Source: Emiliania huxleyi CCMP1516
Lineage: Eukaryota; Haptophyta; Isochrysidales; Noelaerhabdaceae
Assembly (NCBI RefSeq): GCF_000372725.1
Contig: NW_005197877.1
Coordinates: 164,919-228,918 of the forward strand
Length of the DNA stretch: 64,000 bases
Direction: 5' to 3'
Positions within the stretch are counted from its first letter, which is position 1, and each line of letters starts with the position of its first letter. A program made the translations under genes and the position numbers. Below, piece after piece: positions 42,601 through 53,600 of this stretch. The notes below the pieces were generated by a model, which searched no databases, was not told the origin of the DNA, and saw nothing but the letters and a program-made list of their open reading frames with translations.

Positions 42601-43939
42601 CGAGCCCCCGCGAGGTTCAGAGCAGAGATATGGGGAGATATGGGGAGATATGGGGAGATGTGAGCCCCCGAGCCCCCGCGAGGCTCACAGCAGGGTGAGA
42701 AGAAACAAGAGCCTCGCATGCGACGACAGTGAGGGTGTGAGAGACAGACCCAGGGAAGGTCTTTCACTCTCTTTCACAGCGGAGTGGCCGGGGGCTGTAC
42801 CAGACAGAAGACTCGAGAGGACACGGACACTCGCACCCCTCGTACTCACGCGGTGCTCTGAGGACACTGCACAGTCCCGCCTCCCCGAGGCTGGCGTATT
42901 CATCTCTCCCCGCCCCGAGGCTGGCGTATTCATCTCTCCCCGCCCCGAGGCTGGCGTATTCATCTCTCCCCGCCCCGAGGCTGGCGTCTTCATCTCTCCC
43001 CGCCCCGAGGCTGGCGTCTTCATCTCTCCCCGCCCCGAGGCTGGCGTATTCATCTCTCCCCGCCCCGAGGCTGGCGTATTCATCTCTCCCCGCCCCGAGG
43101 CTGGCGTATTCATCTCTCCCCGCATCTCTCCCCGCCCCCGAGGCTGGCGTGCTCGGCACGTAGGCCGGCCACGCTAGAGCGCACCGCCGCGCTCTGCTCC
43201 TTCGACTTCATGTCGGCGGCCGACAACGCGCCGCACTTTGACGACCACTTCGTGCGCGGGCAGCGCCGCCGTTGCACGCCGCCGTGGCGCGTCGGCGACG
43301 CGTCCAGCGAGGCCGTGTTTCGGGGACGTAGGCACTCTCTTCGTCCGCTGGTGCGGGTCATCTCGGATAATCTCGGGTAATCTCGGGTAATCTCGGGTAC
43401 GTAGGCACGTGCTGCCGCGGATGGGACTGCCGCGGGACCTGCCGGCGCGCGTCTCAAAGGTGTGCCACGGCTGTATCTCGGCTGTATCTCGGCTGTATCT
43501 CGGCTGTGTCTCGGCTGTGTCTCGGCTGTGTCTCGGCTGTGTCTCGGCTACATCTCGGCTATATCTCGGCTGTGTCTCGGCTGTGTCTCGGCTATATCTC
43601 GGCTGTATCTCGGCAGGTGTGCCACGGCGTCGTCGGCAGAGGCGCGCGCGAGCTGCCCGCCAGCGTCGTCGAGCGGCTGGCGGCGCGCTGGGCAGAGACG
43701 ATGGTCTCCGAGACGGGGTGCAGCAGCTACAGCGAGTTGCGAGAGGCGTACTCGCACGAGCGACCGCTGACGCCCGACACGGCCTTCACCTACGGCCTGC
43801 AGGCGCCCCCCCTGCCACCACCGTGTCACCCTCGCAGCCTCGCCGGCTGTAGGCGTACGCGCCCGACCGACCGCGCTTCTCGGCCTCGTGGTTCTCGCTG
43901 CCAAACAGCCTGAGCCCCGCCAGCAGCGGCAGCCACTGA
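39649..43939 (+). CDS. Sulfotransferase (PAPS-dependent, SULT type) with repeat-filled introns
   Basis: Transfers sulfate from PAPS to an acceptor. The N-terminus may be a short signal anchor (SVVAALGLVIRSL). Family motifs appear in order across exons: GYPRCGTTWVSQIV (PAPS 5'-phosphosulfate loop), VGVPRAFKSHETW, GARYIYMARDPVDAFLSCY (3'-phosphate binding), FLGWWKQRRNPDVLWVFYDDL, GCIARVAEFLGL, CSFDFM followed by FDDHFVRG, and a C-terminal helix ERLAARWAETM. Exons that can be placed: 39649-40065, 40255-40308, 41446-41506, 41707-41796, 41937-41960, 42072-about 42137, a stretch around 43170-43325, 43617-43802 and 43853-43939. Five joins use GC donors. The join before ARYIYMARDP is unclear because the copy next to the exon lacks an AG acceptor. 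The gene may be functional or partly damaged. Confidence 0.8.
40312..40373 (+). repeat. GAGATTCCCC tandem tract
   Basis: About six copies of a 10-bp unit within a sulfotransferase intron, flanked by 24-bp direct duplications of exon sequence (40288-40311 and 40374-40397, two mismatches). Confidence 0.9.
40405..41150 (+). repeat. About 28-bp minisatellite (CTCTCTGCCGCGTCTCTCTC)
   Basis: Around 26 copies of a 26-30 bp pyrimidine-rich unit containing CTGCCGCGTCTCTCT and TCTCCTGCC. It reads open in several frames on both strands purely because of its composition and does not encode a protein. Confidence 0.92.
41507..41700 (+). repeat. GAGATTCCCC-type tract in a second sulfotransferase intron
   Basis: About 18 copies of GAGATTCCCC with variants such as GAGAGTCCCC. 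It is the same unit as at 40312-40373, in a different intron of the same gene. Intron 41507-41706 has a GC donor. Confidence 0.9.
41804..41932 (+). repeat. TATCTCGGCTG tandem tract
   Basis: About twelve copies of an 11-bp unit filling intron 41797-41936. The same unit fills another intron at 43472-43612. Confidence 0.93.
42160..42330 (+). repeat. CTCTCCCCAC tandem tract
   Basis: About 17 copies of a 10-bp unit. A related CTCCCCATAT tract lies at 41246-41310. Copies of CTAGAAGCGGA at 42138-42148, 42332-42342 and 42375-42385 flank this tract and the next short one. Confidence 0.9.
42884..43140 (+). repeat. 30-bp minisatellite
   Basis: About eight to nine copies of a unit beginning CCCCGAGGCTGGCGTATTCA, some with GTCTTC in place of GTATTC. 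It is intronic in the sulfotransferase gene. Confidence 0.92.
43472..43612 (+). repeat. TATCTCGGCTG / TGTCTCGGCTG tandem tract
   Basis: About thirteen copies of the 11-bp unit inside intron 43460-43616, flanked by the exact 12-bp duplication GTGTGCCACGGC at 43460-43471 and 43617-43628. Confidence 0.93.
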
Positions 43940-45289
43940 CGCGCCCGCCCGCGAGGCCCGCGGCTCCTTTTCAGCCTCGAGACCTCGGGACGCGCCGGTG
44001 CCTCGACGCGTCGAGATGGAGGCGACGGAGCGACGGGCCTCGGGCTCGGCCACCAAATTGAGGGGACCGCCGGAGCAGCCGCAAAGGATGTTGCGCGCCC
44101 CTTCGGGGTCCGTGCCCCCAGGTTTCACGCAGCTCGCTATGTTGCCGCGGCGGGCGCCTATGTAAAATTGCGCTGAAATCATGGCTGAAATCAACTCCGG
44201 GTGATAGACGACGGCCCCATGCCCTACGAAGACGTAAGTAAGAGAGACAGAGAGAAAGAGAGAGTTTTTGGCAAAAATAAATTTTGGTACCTTTTTTGTA
44301 TTGTATTCCTAACCTAAAATCTCTCTCAAAACACTCTCAAGAGATCCTCTCTCAAAAAAGTTGACCTCGGAGCAGGTTGACCCCTCGTGCCTCGAGGGAT
44401 CGTTGGGAGGTAGAGGCACACGAGGAGGGCGGCGACGACCGCAAGCGCAACCGACTATGGAGGACCGCCGTCGCCAGCTGGCAGATGGACCAGGGGGGTA
44501 ATAGTAGCGGGAGCGTGAGGGGTGGTCCAGCTGCTGAGGTGGTAGTATAGGGGGCAGATGGACCAGGGAGGGGGGGTAATAGCAGCGGGAGGGGAGAGTA
44601 GGGAGGAGTTGGTGTTGAATCCCCCCACCCCTCACACCCCCCTCCACCCCCAGCTCCCACAATGCACCTGCCCGGTCACGATCCACCCGCTCGGCCAGCG
44701 CAACGCCGCGCTCGTCACGCCGCTCGGCTACCACGTCGCCTCTGGCGAGGCCGCCAAGGCAGCCCACGCTCGGGGCCGATCGGCGAGATGGCCGCGACGC
44801 GCCCGCCGGGCGCCAGATTCTGGACGGGGTGCTAAAACTGCGTCGGGTAGGCTACTTGGTCGGCCGTCAGCAGGCCCAGCAGCCGAGATCGCCAATTTGG
44901 GCGGGCTTGAATATCCCGGTACAGGATTCACGCCCCGACGGCCGGGCGCGAGCACGGCGCCCAGAAGCGCTTTTGCGTCCGACTCTTGGCTGTTCCAGGG
45001 GGGGAAGCCACTGAACACGGCTGAGCATCGCGTCGTGCGTATTATCGGTGACGGCGATCGACCCCTCTCAGCGCCCCGCCCGGCGACTCGATCGACGTGC
45101 ACCCAGGGGCGACCCCGCCGACCGAGTCGACGACCGTGCCGCCCTTGCAGTAGCCGCGCGCGCTTCAGAATCAGCACCGGGACGCCCAGCCAGGTGCTGT
45201 AGCCCCTCTCGGCTCGCTCGTACTCGAGTAGCGAGCAGAATGCCTCGGTGGCAAGTTTAGTAGGCAACTAGTTGGAGTATTTTCTTACT

Positions 45290-45500
45290 TCTACTTCGCG
45301 GAGCCGGACCAGATACTGGGATACTTCGCAGCAGGCCTCAAATACTGGGATACTGTAAAAGATTCCCCTTTGAGATATGGCGCAGTAATAATACTTCAAT
45401 ACTCCGAGCTGGTACCGCGGATACTTCGATACTCGTGATGACGCACACGGTGAGTATCACAGTAATCGATCCACGCCGGCGAAGTATCCCAATATCGCAG
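45290..45500. repeat. GATACTG/CAGTATC motif island 1
   Basis: Dense GATACTGGGATACT-like motifs and their complements in both orientations within 200 bp. The same motifs recur at 46915-47430. Confidence 0.75.
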
Positions 45501-46914
45501 AGCTAATTGCGCTGCGGCCGCAGTCGTACGTCCGGCAGCGGGATGCGAGGCAGCAGCTAGGTGGGGAGGGGTTGAGCCAATTGAGCAGCGTGGGCAAGCG
45601 AAGACTGCCGTAAAGTGTGTGCCCGCGCCCTGCCGGCGCAATGGTGTAAACGCGTGTGCAAGGGCTGGCGGGGTGGGGAAGGCGGCAACGGCACGAGATG
45701 GGCGAAGACGGCTGAGGCGCCAGTGCTGGAACTGAGGGAGAGTGTCGTGGCAGTGCACTGGTGCTGGTGCTGTGGTGTGGGGAGGAAGACTCACATCGGG
45801 GAGGCGTCACGGCCGCGAACATTGAGCGCAGCAAGGTGGTCACGTCCTGCGGCGCACGCACAGGAATCATAGTACATCACACAGCAGCTGTGCCGTAAAA
45901 GGGTCCCAGAGCTATCTCGGTGGCTAGGGGCGCTGGACTGGCTGGGCGCGTCAGCTCCCACAAGCGCACCGCATGCGATATCAAGTTGTGATGCAGCGTC
46001 AGCCTTGGCAATTGAAGCTTGGCGCCGGCACGCAGGAGCACCAGCGTGCTCGCATTGCCTGCAGCGCTTGAATGGCGTGTGCAAACTTTTGCATCTCAGG
46101 CGGCCGGGCGTAGCGGCGCCTCTCGCAAGTGCTGTGACCGTGTCGAACGGTCGAAAGTTCGAGCGTGGCAGTACGACCAGACGTCGTGGTCGGCGCGCGA
46201 ATGGATGCCGTTTGCGCTGCAGCGACTGTCGGTGCAGCTCTGGACGGCGCTCGCGGACGAGGCACAGCGCGCCATTGGTGCGGCGTCGCGCGACCGCGAG
46301 GGACCGCGGGGGGGGGGGGCTAGCGGGATGGGGGGCTCTAAGGGGAAGGGAGCGGGGGGCGCCCAGTAGGGCGCCGGCGCCCCAGCGTAGAGGGCCTCGT
46401 GTAGCCGTTTTTGGTATTATAAAAAGTTCGAGCGTCATGTCGCGGAAGTTCCTTCGTGTCTCCTCCCGCCAACCCCGCACGACCCCAATCGGCCGCAAAC
46501 CGCCACACAGCAGGCTCTGGTAACCGACGCTCCTCTTTGCTTGGCGCCGGACCGTCTCGAGTGAACCCACCGGTGTGGGCGCCGCCGCTGAGCATCACGG
46601 CAAACGGGTGACGGACCTGCACATAAAACGAATCACCTCGGCCGACCCTGCCGCTGCGGCCGACGATGTCGGATGCTCTCGAGCACTCTCCAGCGCCGGG
46701 CACGGTCCTGACACAGCCGGCCGTGCTTCACCGCCGCTGTTCAGCTCGGCGGCAGAAATGCAGCGGATACGAGCTCTTTACGGACTGTCGAGCGGCAGTC
46801 GGAGAACTCGTGAGCTTCCACACATCACAATTCCTGCCGATGCATTCTGGAACAATCACATAACGCCTGCCATCACCACAGCCCACTTGCGACATTTGTG
46901 TCCCAAGCCGGTCC

Positions 46915-47430
46915 GCAGTATCCCAGTATCCCAGTATCCGGTATCCACATCAGCCGGGGATGCTCTAGGGAGGGGTGCAGCTGCATGGTGACAACTACCA
47001 GTGAGAAGGATGGGGGTGGCTGCTGGACCATGGCTTACACACGGGCACACTTCCATGAATTGCCAGTATCCAGCAGTATCCAGCAGTATCCCGCAGTATC
47101 CTGCAGTATCCCAGTATCCGATGCGCCGGCTCCGAGTATTGCGGTGAAAATACTGCGCGATACTGCCATGGCCACACTACTTCAGTAACACAATATCTGC
47201 ATGCCCCAGGCCCAGTATCGCAGTATCACCCTCGCGGCAGAGAGGTATTTGCGCCACCGATACTTGACCTTCGCTTGCGGGATATTGGGATACTTGGCCA
47301 AGGGCCGTGTGCAGGTAGCATGCAGTATTGCAATAAAAATACTTCCTTTGCGTGTCTGAAATACTGGAATACTGCGCCACCGCACCTCGGATACTGGGAT
47401 ACTGGAAATACTGTGAAATACTCCAACTAT
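46915..47430. repeat. GATACTG/CAGTATC motif island 2
   Basis: More than twenty occurrences of CAGTATCC or GGATACTG in both orientations, including a run of about six spaced by 8-10 bases at 47062-47120. Confidence 0.8.
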
Positions 47431-47678
47431 GCTTGAGTTCTTTTGTTTGTTTGTTTGTAGAGAGAGTTGTTTTGTTTAAATTTTCTTTTGTTGAGAGGGA
47501 TTCGCCGAGAATTCTTTTGTTTGATAGTACTAGCACGCGCCAGTTCGCACCTGTGTCGAGCCTGTCTGCTGTGAGAGAGAGTTGTTTTGTTTAAATTCTT
47601 TTGTTTCACCTCTCGTTGCCTACCCCACCCGGGTATTGCAATACCACGACAAGACCGAGACACGAGCGACCCACGACG

Positions 47679-50600
47679 ATGGGCAAACTACGGCTCTCCT
47701 TGGCCAAGAACGCCGGTGCCGGTAAGGGCACCGTCAGCAGCGTCGTGCTCGTCGAGCCGCGGCACGACGAGATCGCAAAAGCGGCCAACAACAAGCTCAA
47801 CCTCAGGCTCAAGAGCACCCGCAACGTTCGGCTATTTCTCAAGCAGAGGGTGGGCGTGCACGCGGCTGGCACCGAGCTGCCGGTTGGCGACTGTACAGAC
47901 TACCTCGCCAACGACGTTGTCGTGCTGGTGAGCGTCGGCGAGGCCGCGGCCAGCCGACCCGCCTCGAGCTTTTGCGGCCTCGACAGGGCGGCGCTCCCGC
48001 CGCTGCCACGCTGGCCCGCAAGCGACACTGGCGACGACGAGACAGACGAGGCGGTGGAGGCCACGCCAGCATCCGCCGGACCGTCATCATCAGCAGTTTC
48101 TACAACAAGCTTCGCCGTGCCGAATCTGCCGCGGCTACCCGTCTCTCAGGACCTGCGCTTCCACGGCCGGCACGTCGTGCTCGAGGGCGACGTCCTGCCG
48201 CTGATCCGGCAGGCGGTCGCGGGCTGCAGCGGCTTCTCCGAGACCAACCACGGCCGCTACGTCGCCTTCGACTACAGCGCCGACCGCGGCGGCGGCGGCG
48301 TCGCCGGCATGTTCCCGCCGCCCGAGCGCCACCACCGCGGCTCCCGCGAGCGCTGGTTCGCCGCGGCACGGCGCGAGTGCCGCGGGCTTCTGCTCTGCGC
48401 GGCAACGGGCGCCGTGTTGGCGCGGCGCTTCCACAAGTTCTGGAACATCGACGAGGTGTCCGAGGCGGCGGCGGAGCACGTGGGCCCGCTGCGCCGCGGC
48501 CGCTGCTCGCTCCATCTGAAGCTCGATGGGTCGCTGGCGTCGCCGCTGCTGCTGCCCACGGTTGCCAGCGCCGCAGACGGCGGCACTGGCAGCGACGAGG
48601 CTGGCAACGACGCGCGTGGCGGCAGTGCTGGAGTAGGTGGTGACCTGGTCTGGGCGACGCGCGGCCTTCTGAGCGACGCGATCGCGCGGCACGTGGCGGC
48701 GGCGGCGAAGCGCGGCGAGCGGCACAGCCAGCTGGCACGCACGTGGCTGGGGCGCGGCTACACGCCGCTGTACGAGTGGTGCGAGGCGCGGCGGGCGGCG
48801 GGGCAGGTGCAGCACGCGCGCGACGGCCTGACGCTGCTGGCGCTGCGGCACATGGTTACCGGCGAGTACGTGGCGTCGCAAGAGGTGGCGAGGGCGGCGG
48901 CGGCGTTTGGCGTGCCGCTGGCGCCGCTGATGTCGGTGGCGGACGCGCTCGGGTCGGACGGCACGCCGCCCGCGGCGGTGCCAGCTGCTACAGTGGGCCG
49001 CGGCGGCAGATCCGCAACGGCTGCTGCTGCATCTGATGATGATGATGATGAGGAGGAGGAGGACAAGGAGGATGAAGAGGAGGAGGAGTTCGATCTGGAG
49101 GCGGTGCGCCGCGCGGTGGGCGCGTGGGTGGGCGTCGAGGGCGCCGTGCTCCGCGTCGAGAGCGGCAAAAAGAGGGGCGGCAGCGCCGAGCTGTACAAGC
49201 TCAAGACCGACTGGTGGCTCAGTCTGAGCACCGCCTCCAAGCAGGCGGGTGGCGCATCGTCGTCGTCGGCGGCGGCGGAGGGTGGCGGCGCGAGCTCTGG
49301 AGCGCCGATGCTTTTGCGGCTGCTGAAGCTGCGGCCGTCGCTGCGGGCGGTGCCCGCCGAGGCGATCTGGGCGGCGTGCCTCCACCCAAACTCGGACGAC
49401 ATGGTCGCTGCCTGCTGCGGCGCGCTGCTGGCGGGCGGCGCGGGCGCGCCAGCAGGCGCGGGCGGCGCGGCGGAGGCGGCACGGCTGCGCGCCTTTGCGA
49501 CCGCCGTCGCCCTCCGTATCGACTGGGTGGCAACGGAGCTCGAGGCTTGGGGCGTGGCCGCGCGGGCGATGGTGCGTGGTGCGCAGCCCGATGCGGTCGC
49601 GCCAACGAGACTCGCGCTGCAGGCCGAGGCGGAGGCGGCGGGCTGGGCGCACTCGGTGGCCGTGGCGCTCACCAGCGGCGGCGATAGTGACGGCGGCGGT
49701 GCCGGTGGCGGCGACGCGGTGGCGGTGCGACGCGCGGCGATCACAGCGCAGCTGAGGGGCGCGGCATCCCACGCAAAGCGCGTCGAGCGTCTGCAGCGGC
49801 TGCTGTGGCTGCGGTGGTCCGACGACTGGGCAGGCGAGGCGGCGCTTCCCCGCACCGCCACAACACGGGGCCTGATGTCATCAGACGAAGACTCGACGCT
49901 GGCGGTGGCGGTGCCGCCGTGCGAGCTGATCCCGCTGGACGCGGCCGACGGCGTCATCGAGGCGGCGCCGGAGGAGGTGCGCCGCCGCGTGGTGGAGTCG
50001 TACCTCCCGAAGAAGCTCTCCAGCTACCTCGGCATCCCCTCCCTCGCCAGCCGCCCCGGAGGTGGCACTGGCGGCGCCAGCGCTGGCGCCGGAGGCTCCT
50101 CCGCGGCCGCCAGCAATACAGGTGGCTGCGGCAATGGCGCCGGCGGCGGTGCGACGGCGGCGGAGACGACCGTCATCCACGTACCGCCAAAGTACATGCA
50201 CAGCGAGGGGAAGCTGCTCGGCGAGTGGGAGGAGGTCGCACGGAGATTCGGCACGATCGACCTGCGCGTCGACCTGCAGCCGAGGCTCGCGCCGCCCGCC
50301 ACGCACGACGACCACCACGGCGACAGCCGCCACGCGCTCTGGATGGTGCAGTATGGCATCGTCCGCGGGTCCAAGAAGAGCTCGCCGGTGGGCGCGGGCG
50401 ACGGCACGGCGGGCGCGTACGCGGCGGTGCTGATGGCGACGGGCGTCGACTTCTCGGTGGCCGAGCTGTTCGAGGCGTTCGCGCTCAGCTTCGAGCTGCG
50501 CTGCTTTGTTCGGATGGAGCGGCCTGGCAGCGGCACTCCTCAGGCCACGGCAGCAGCGGCTGCGAAGACACCGGTGGTGTCGGCGGCGACTGCGAAGGCA

Positions 50601-53600
50601 GCCACTGCTGTTCAGCCCAGCTGCACACCAGACGCCGCCTCCGCCGCCGTGCCACCCCCGGCCGAGGGATGGCGCATCTTCTGCGATCTCGACGGCGTCC
50701 TCGCCGACTTCGACGCCGGCGTGTCCGCGGCGGCCGCCGACGCGGGCATGCGTGCCGCGGCGGCCGACCCAACGTGTCTCAGCACCGAGGGGCTGTGGAG
50801 GCTGGTGGGACGGCGCAAGGGCTTCTTCGAGAAGCTTCCGTGGATGGAGGATGGGCGGGAGCTCTGGGGCGCGCTGAGCGGCGCGGCGGCAGCGACGGCA
50901 GCGGCAGCGGCGTCCTCATCGTCGTCGCCTGAAAAGGGCGGCCATGGTGGTAGCAGCAGGGTGGGCGCGCTGCCGGCGGGAGCAAAGGTGGCGTCGCTGG
51001 TGGTGCTGACGGGGCTGCCGGCAGGTAAGCTCGGCGCGCAGGCGCGCAAGCAGAAGGAGGCGTGGTGCCGGCGCGAGCTCGGCGCCGAGGTCGAAGTCAT
51101 CTGCTGCACGAGCCGCGAGAAGTGGAGGTTCAGCGACGGCGCCAACTCGGTCCTGATCGACGACCGGCCCCACGACAAGCGCGCCGCGTGGGAGAGGACG
51201 GGCGGCGCCTTCGTGCACCACGTCTCGACAGCGGAGACGCTCTCGCAGCTGCGTCGGCTGATGGGCGGCGGCGGCGGCTGTGCTGGTGGTGTCGGTGACG
51301 GTGGTGCTGGTGGTCCTGTTGGCGCGGCGGCGGCCGTCGTGGGCGCGGCGGCATCGCGACAGCAGCATTCCTCCGCGGCGCCGCCACCGCTGCAGCCTGC
51401 GATGAAGGCGCGTGCAACGGGCGCGCTAGCGGCGGGCGTGGCGGCGGCGCCCACCTTCGCCGTCGACCCGTCTCGCATCGTGGTCGTGCGTGTGGGCGAC
51501 ACGCCCGCCGAGGAGGCCATGGCGGCCACGCTTCGCGGCGCCGTCGAGGCGGCGACGCCCGCCGTCGGCATCGACGTCGAGTGGCGCCCTGACGACTGGG
51601 GCGGCGGGCGGCGCGGCGGGCGGCCCAACCCCGCGGCGCTGCTGCAGATCGCTGTGCCGCGCGCGACCTCGGTCGCCGTCGACGTCGGCGGCGTGACGCA
51701 GGCGGAACGCGTCTTCCTCCTCCACCTTGGCGACGGCAGCGTTGGCCGCGTGGGTGAGACGCTGCGATCGGCGCTGCTTGCTTTGCTCGGCAGCGAGGCG
51801 GTGGCCAAGCTCGGCTACGGCTTCGACGAGGACGTGGCGAGGCTGAGCGCGGCGCTGCGTTGCCGCCTCGTCGTCCGCAGTGTCGTCGACCTGCAGCAGA
51901 TCTACGCTACTTCCGCCAAGCTCGAGCTGCCGCCGCTGCACGCGGCGTGTTGGGCGGTGCTGGGCGCGAAGCTCGACAAGTCGAAGCTGCTGCAGTTCTC
52001 CGACTGGCGGAGCTGGCCGCTCTCGGGCGCGCAGGTGGGCTACGCGGCGGCGGATGCCGACGTGCTGATCGCGATCGCGCGCGGCCTCTTCGGGCCGTCG
52101 CCGGCGTTGATGAGGGCGTGGGCGTCGGCCGTCGCGGCGGGGACGGGCGGCGCGTGGCGGGAACCGGCGGGCGATGCGCAGGACGAGGAGGAGCAGGGCG
52201 AGGATGATGGTGAGGAGGGTGGCGAGGAGGGTGGCGAGGAGGAGGAGGAGGAGGGTGACGAGGAGGAGCCGCGCATGTCGCTTGCTGCTCCTCTGCCGCC
52301 GCCGCCGCCGCCGCAGTTCGCCGCGGAGGTCGCGCAGGCCGCGTACGCCGGCGTCTTCCTCGATGCCGCCAGCGTCGCGCTGCTGTCGTCGCGGATGCCG
52401 CCCAAGCACGGCAGCATCCCAGCCCAGCCGCACCTCACGCTCGCGCACAAGCCGAACGCGAGCACGACCCGCGCGCTGCGGCCGTGGGTGGGCACCACCG
52501 TCGAGCTGATCCTGGGCGGCGAGGCGCACGACGCGCAGGGCCACGCGGTGCGCGTGGTGGGCGTGGCGCCGCCGCACGCCGAGCTGCTGTCGCTCTGCGA
52601 GAACGCGCACCCGCACGTGACCCTCTCGAGCGCCATCGGCACGCCGCACGCCTACTCGAACGCACTGCTGGAGACGGCTGCGGCCAAGGCTTGTGCTTCT
52701 GACTCCACCGATGGCGCCACCGCAACTGCTGCTGGAGTGGATGGTGGCGCGGTGGTCGTGGTGCGTGGCACGGTGGGCTTCGTGCTGCAGGCGGCGGACA
52801 TCGGGCTGGGCGCGCTCCCCGCCAAGCTGCGTCAGCAGATCGAGGACTTTGTCGACGACGCCCACCCGGGCTCCAAGCTGCGCCTCAAGCCCGAGCAGCT
52901 CGACGCGAGGGAGCGGCACCTGGTGCACGCGTACGCGGAGAGCTGCGGAGTGATGAGCGAGAGCACGGGGAAGAAGGGCAAGGGCGCCGCCGACCAGCGC
53001 CGGCTGACGCTGACGATACCGCTGCGCGGCAAGAAGAAGGTCGACGCGGGTGGTGGTGCCGACGGCGGTGGCGGCGCGGGAGGCACGATTGTGGCGCATG
53101 CGGGTGACCTCGACAAAACCAAGGGCAAGAAGAGGGCGGCAGGCGCGGGTGGCGGCAGCAGTGGCGGCACGCGGAGCGAGCAGCGGCAGCTGGTGACGGA
53201 CGGAGCGCAGCTCGATCGGCTGCTGCAGCTGGCGCCGCTTGTTGCTGGCGAGTGCGGCGACGGCGACGGCGACGGCCTCTCTGGTGCTGGTGGCGGCGCG
53301 GGCGCGTTTGCGACGCTCGAGGAGGCGCTGCGCGGGCTGAGCGGCAGCACGCCGGCGCTGCTTCCGCTGTGCCGCGCGCTGGAGGCGCTCGGCGATGCTG
53401 CCGGAGCGGTGGCGCAGGAGGCAGGGGAGGCACCAACGGACGCCTCCATTGGCACGCTTCCCATCGGCCGCGACGGCCTGCTCGCATTCGAGGAGACCAA
53501 CCAGCTTGCCGATCGCAAGGTCATCATCTTGGACGTGGATGGCGTGCTGCATCCCTTCTCGTCCACATCGCCCTTCAGCGCGCCATGCATGGCGGCGCTG

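Larger units (their letters stand above)
43940..47678. other. Gene-poor region
   Basis: No gene could be assigned. Minus-strand reading at about 44165-44000 gives plausible protein (YIGARRGNIASCVKPGG) that may be an exon of an unrecognised gene. An AT-richer patch with (GA)n lies at 44230-44350, and a poly-G run at about 46310. The last 230 bases before the repair gene carry two direct copies of AGAGAGTTGTTTTGTTTAAA (about 47461 and 47575). Confidence 0.45.
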
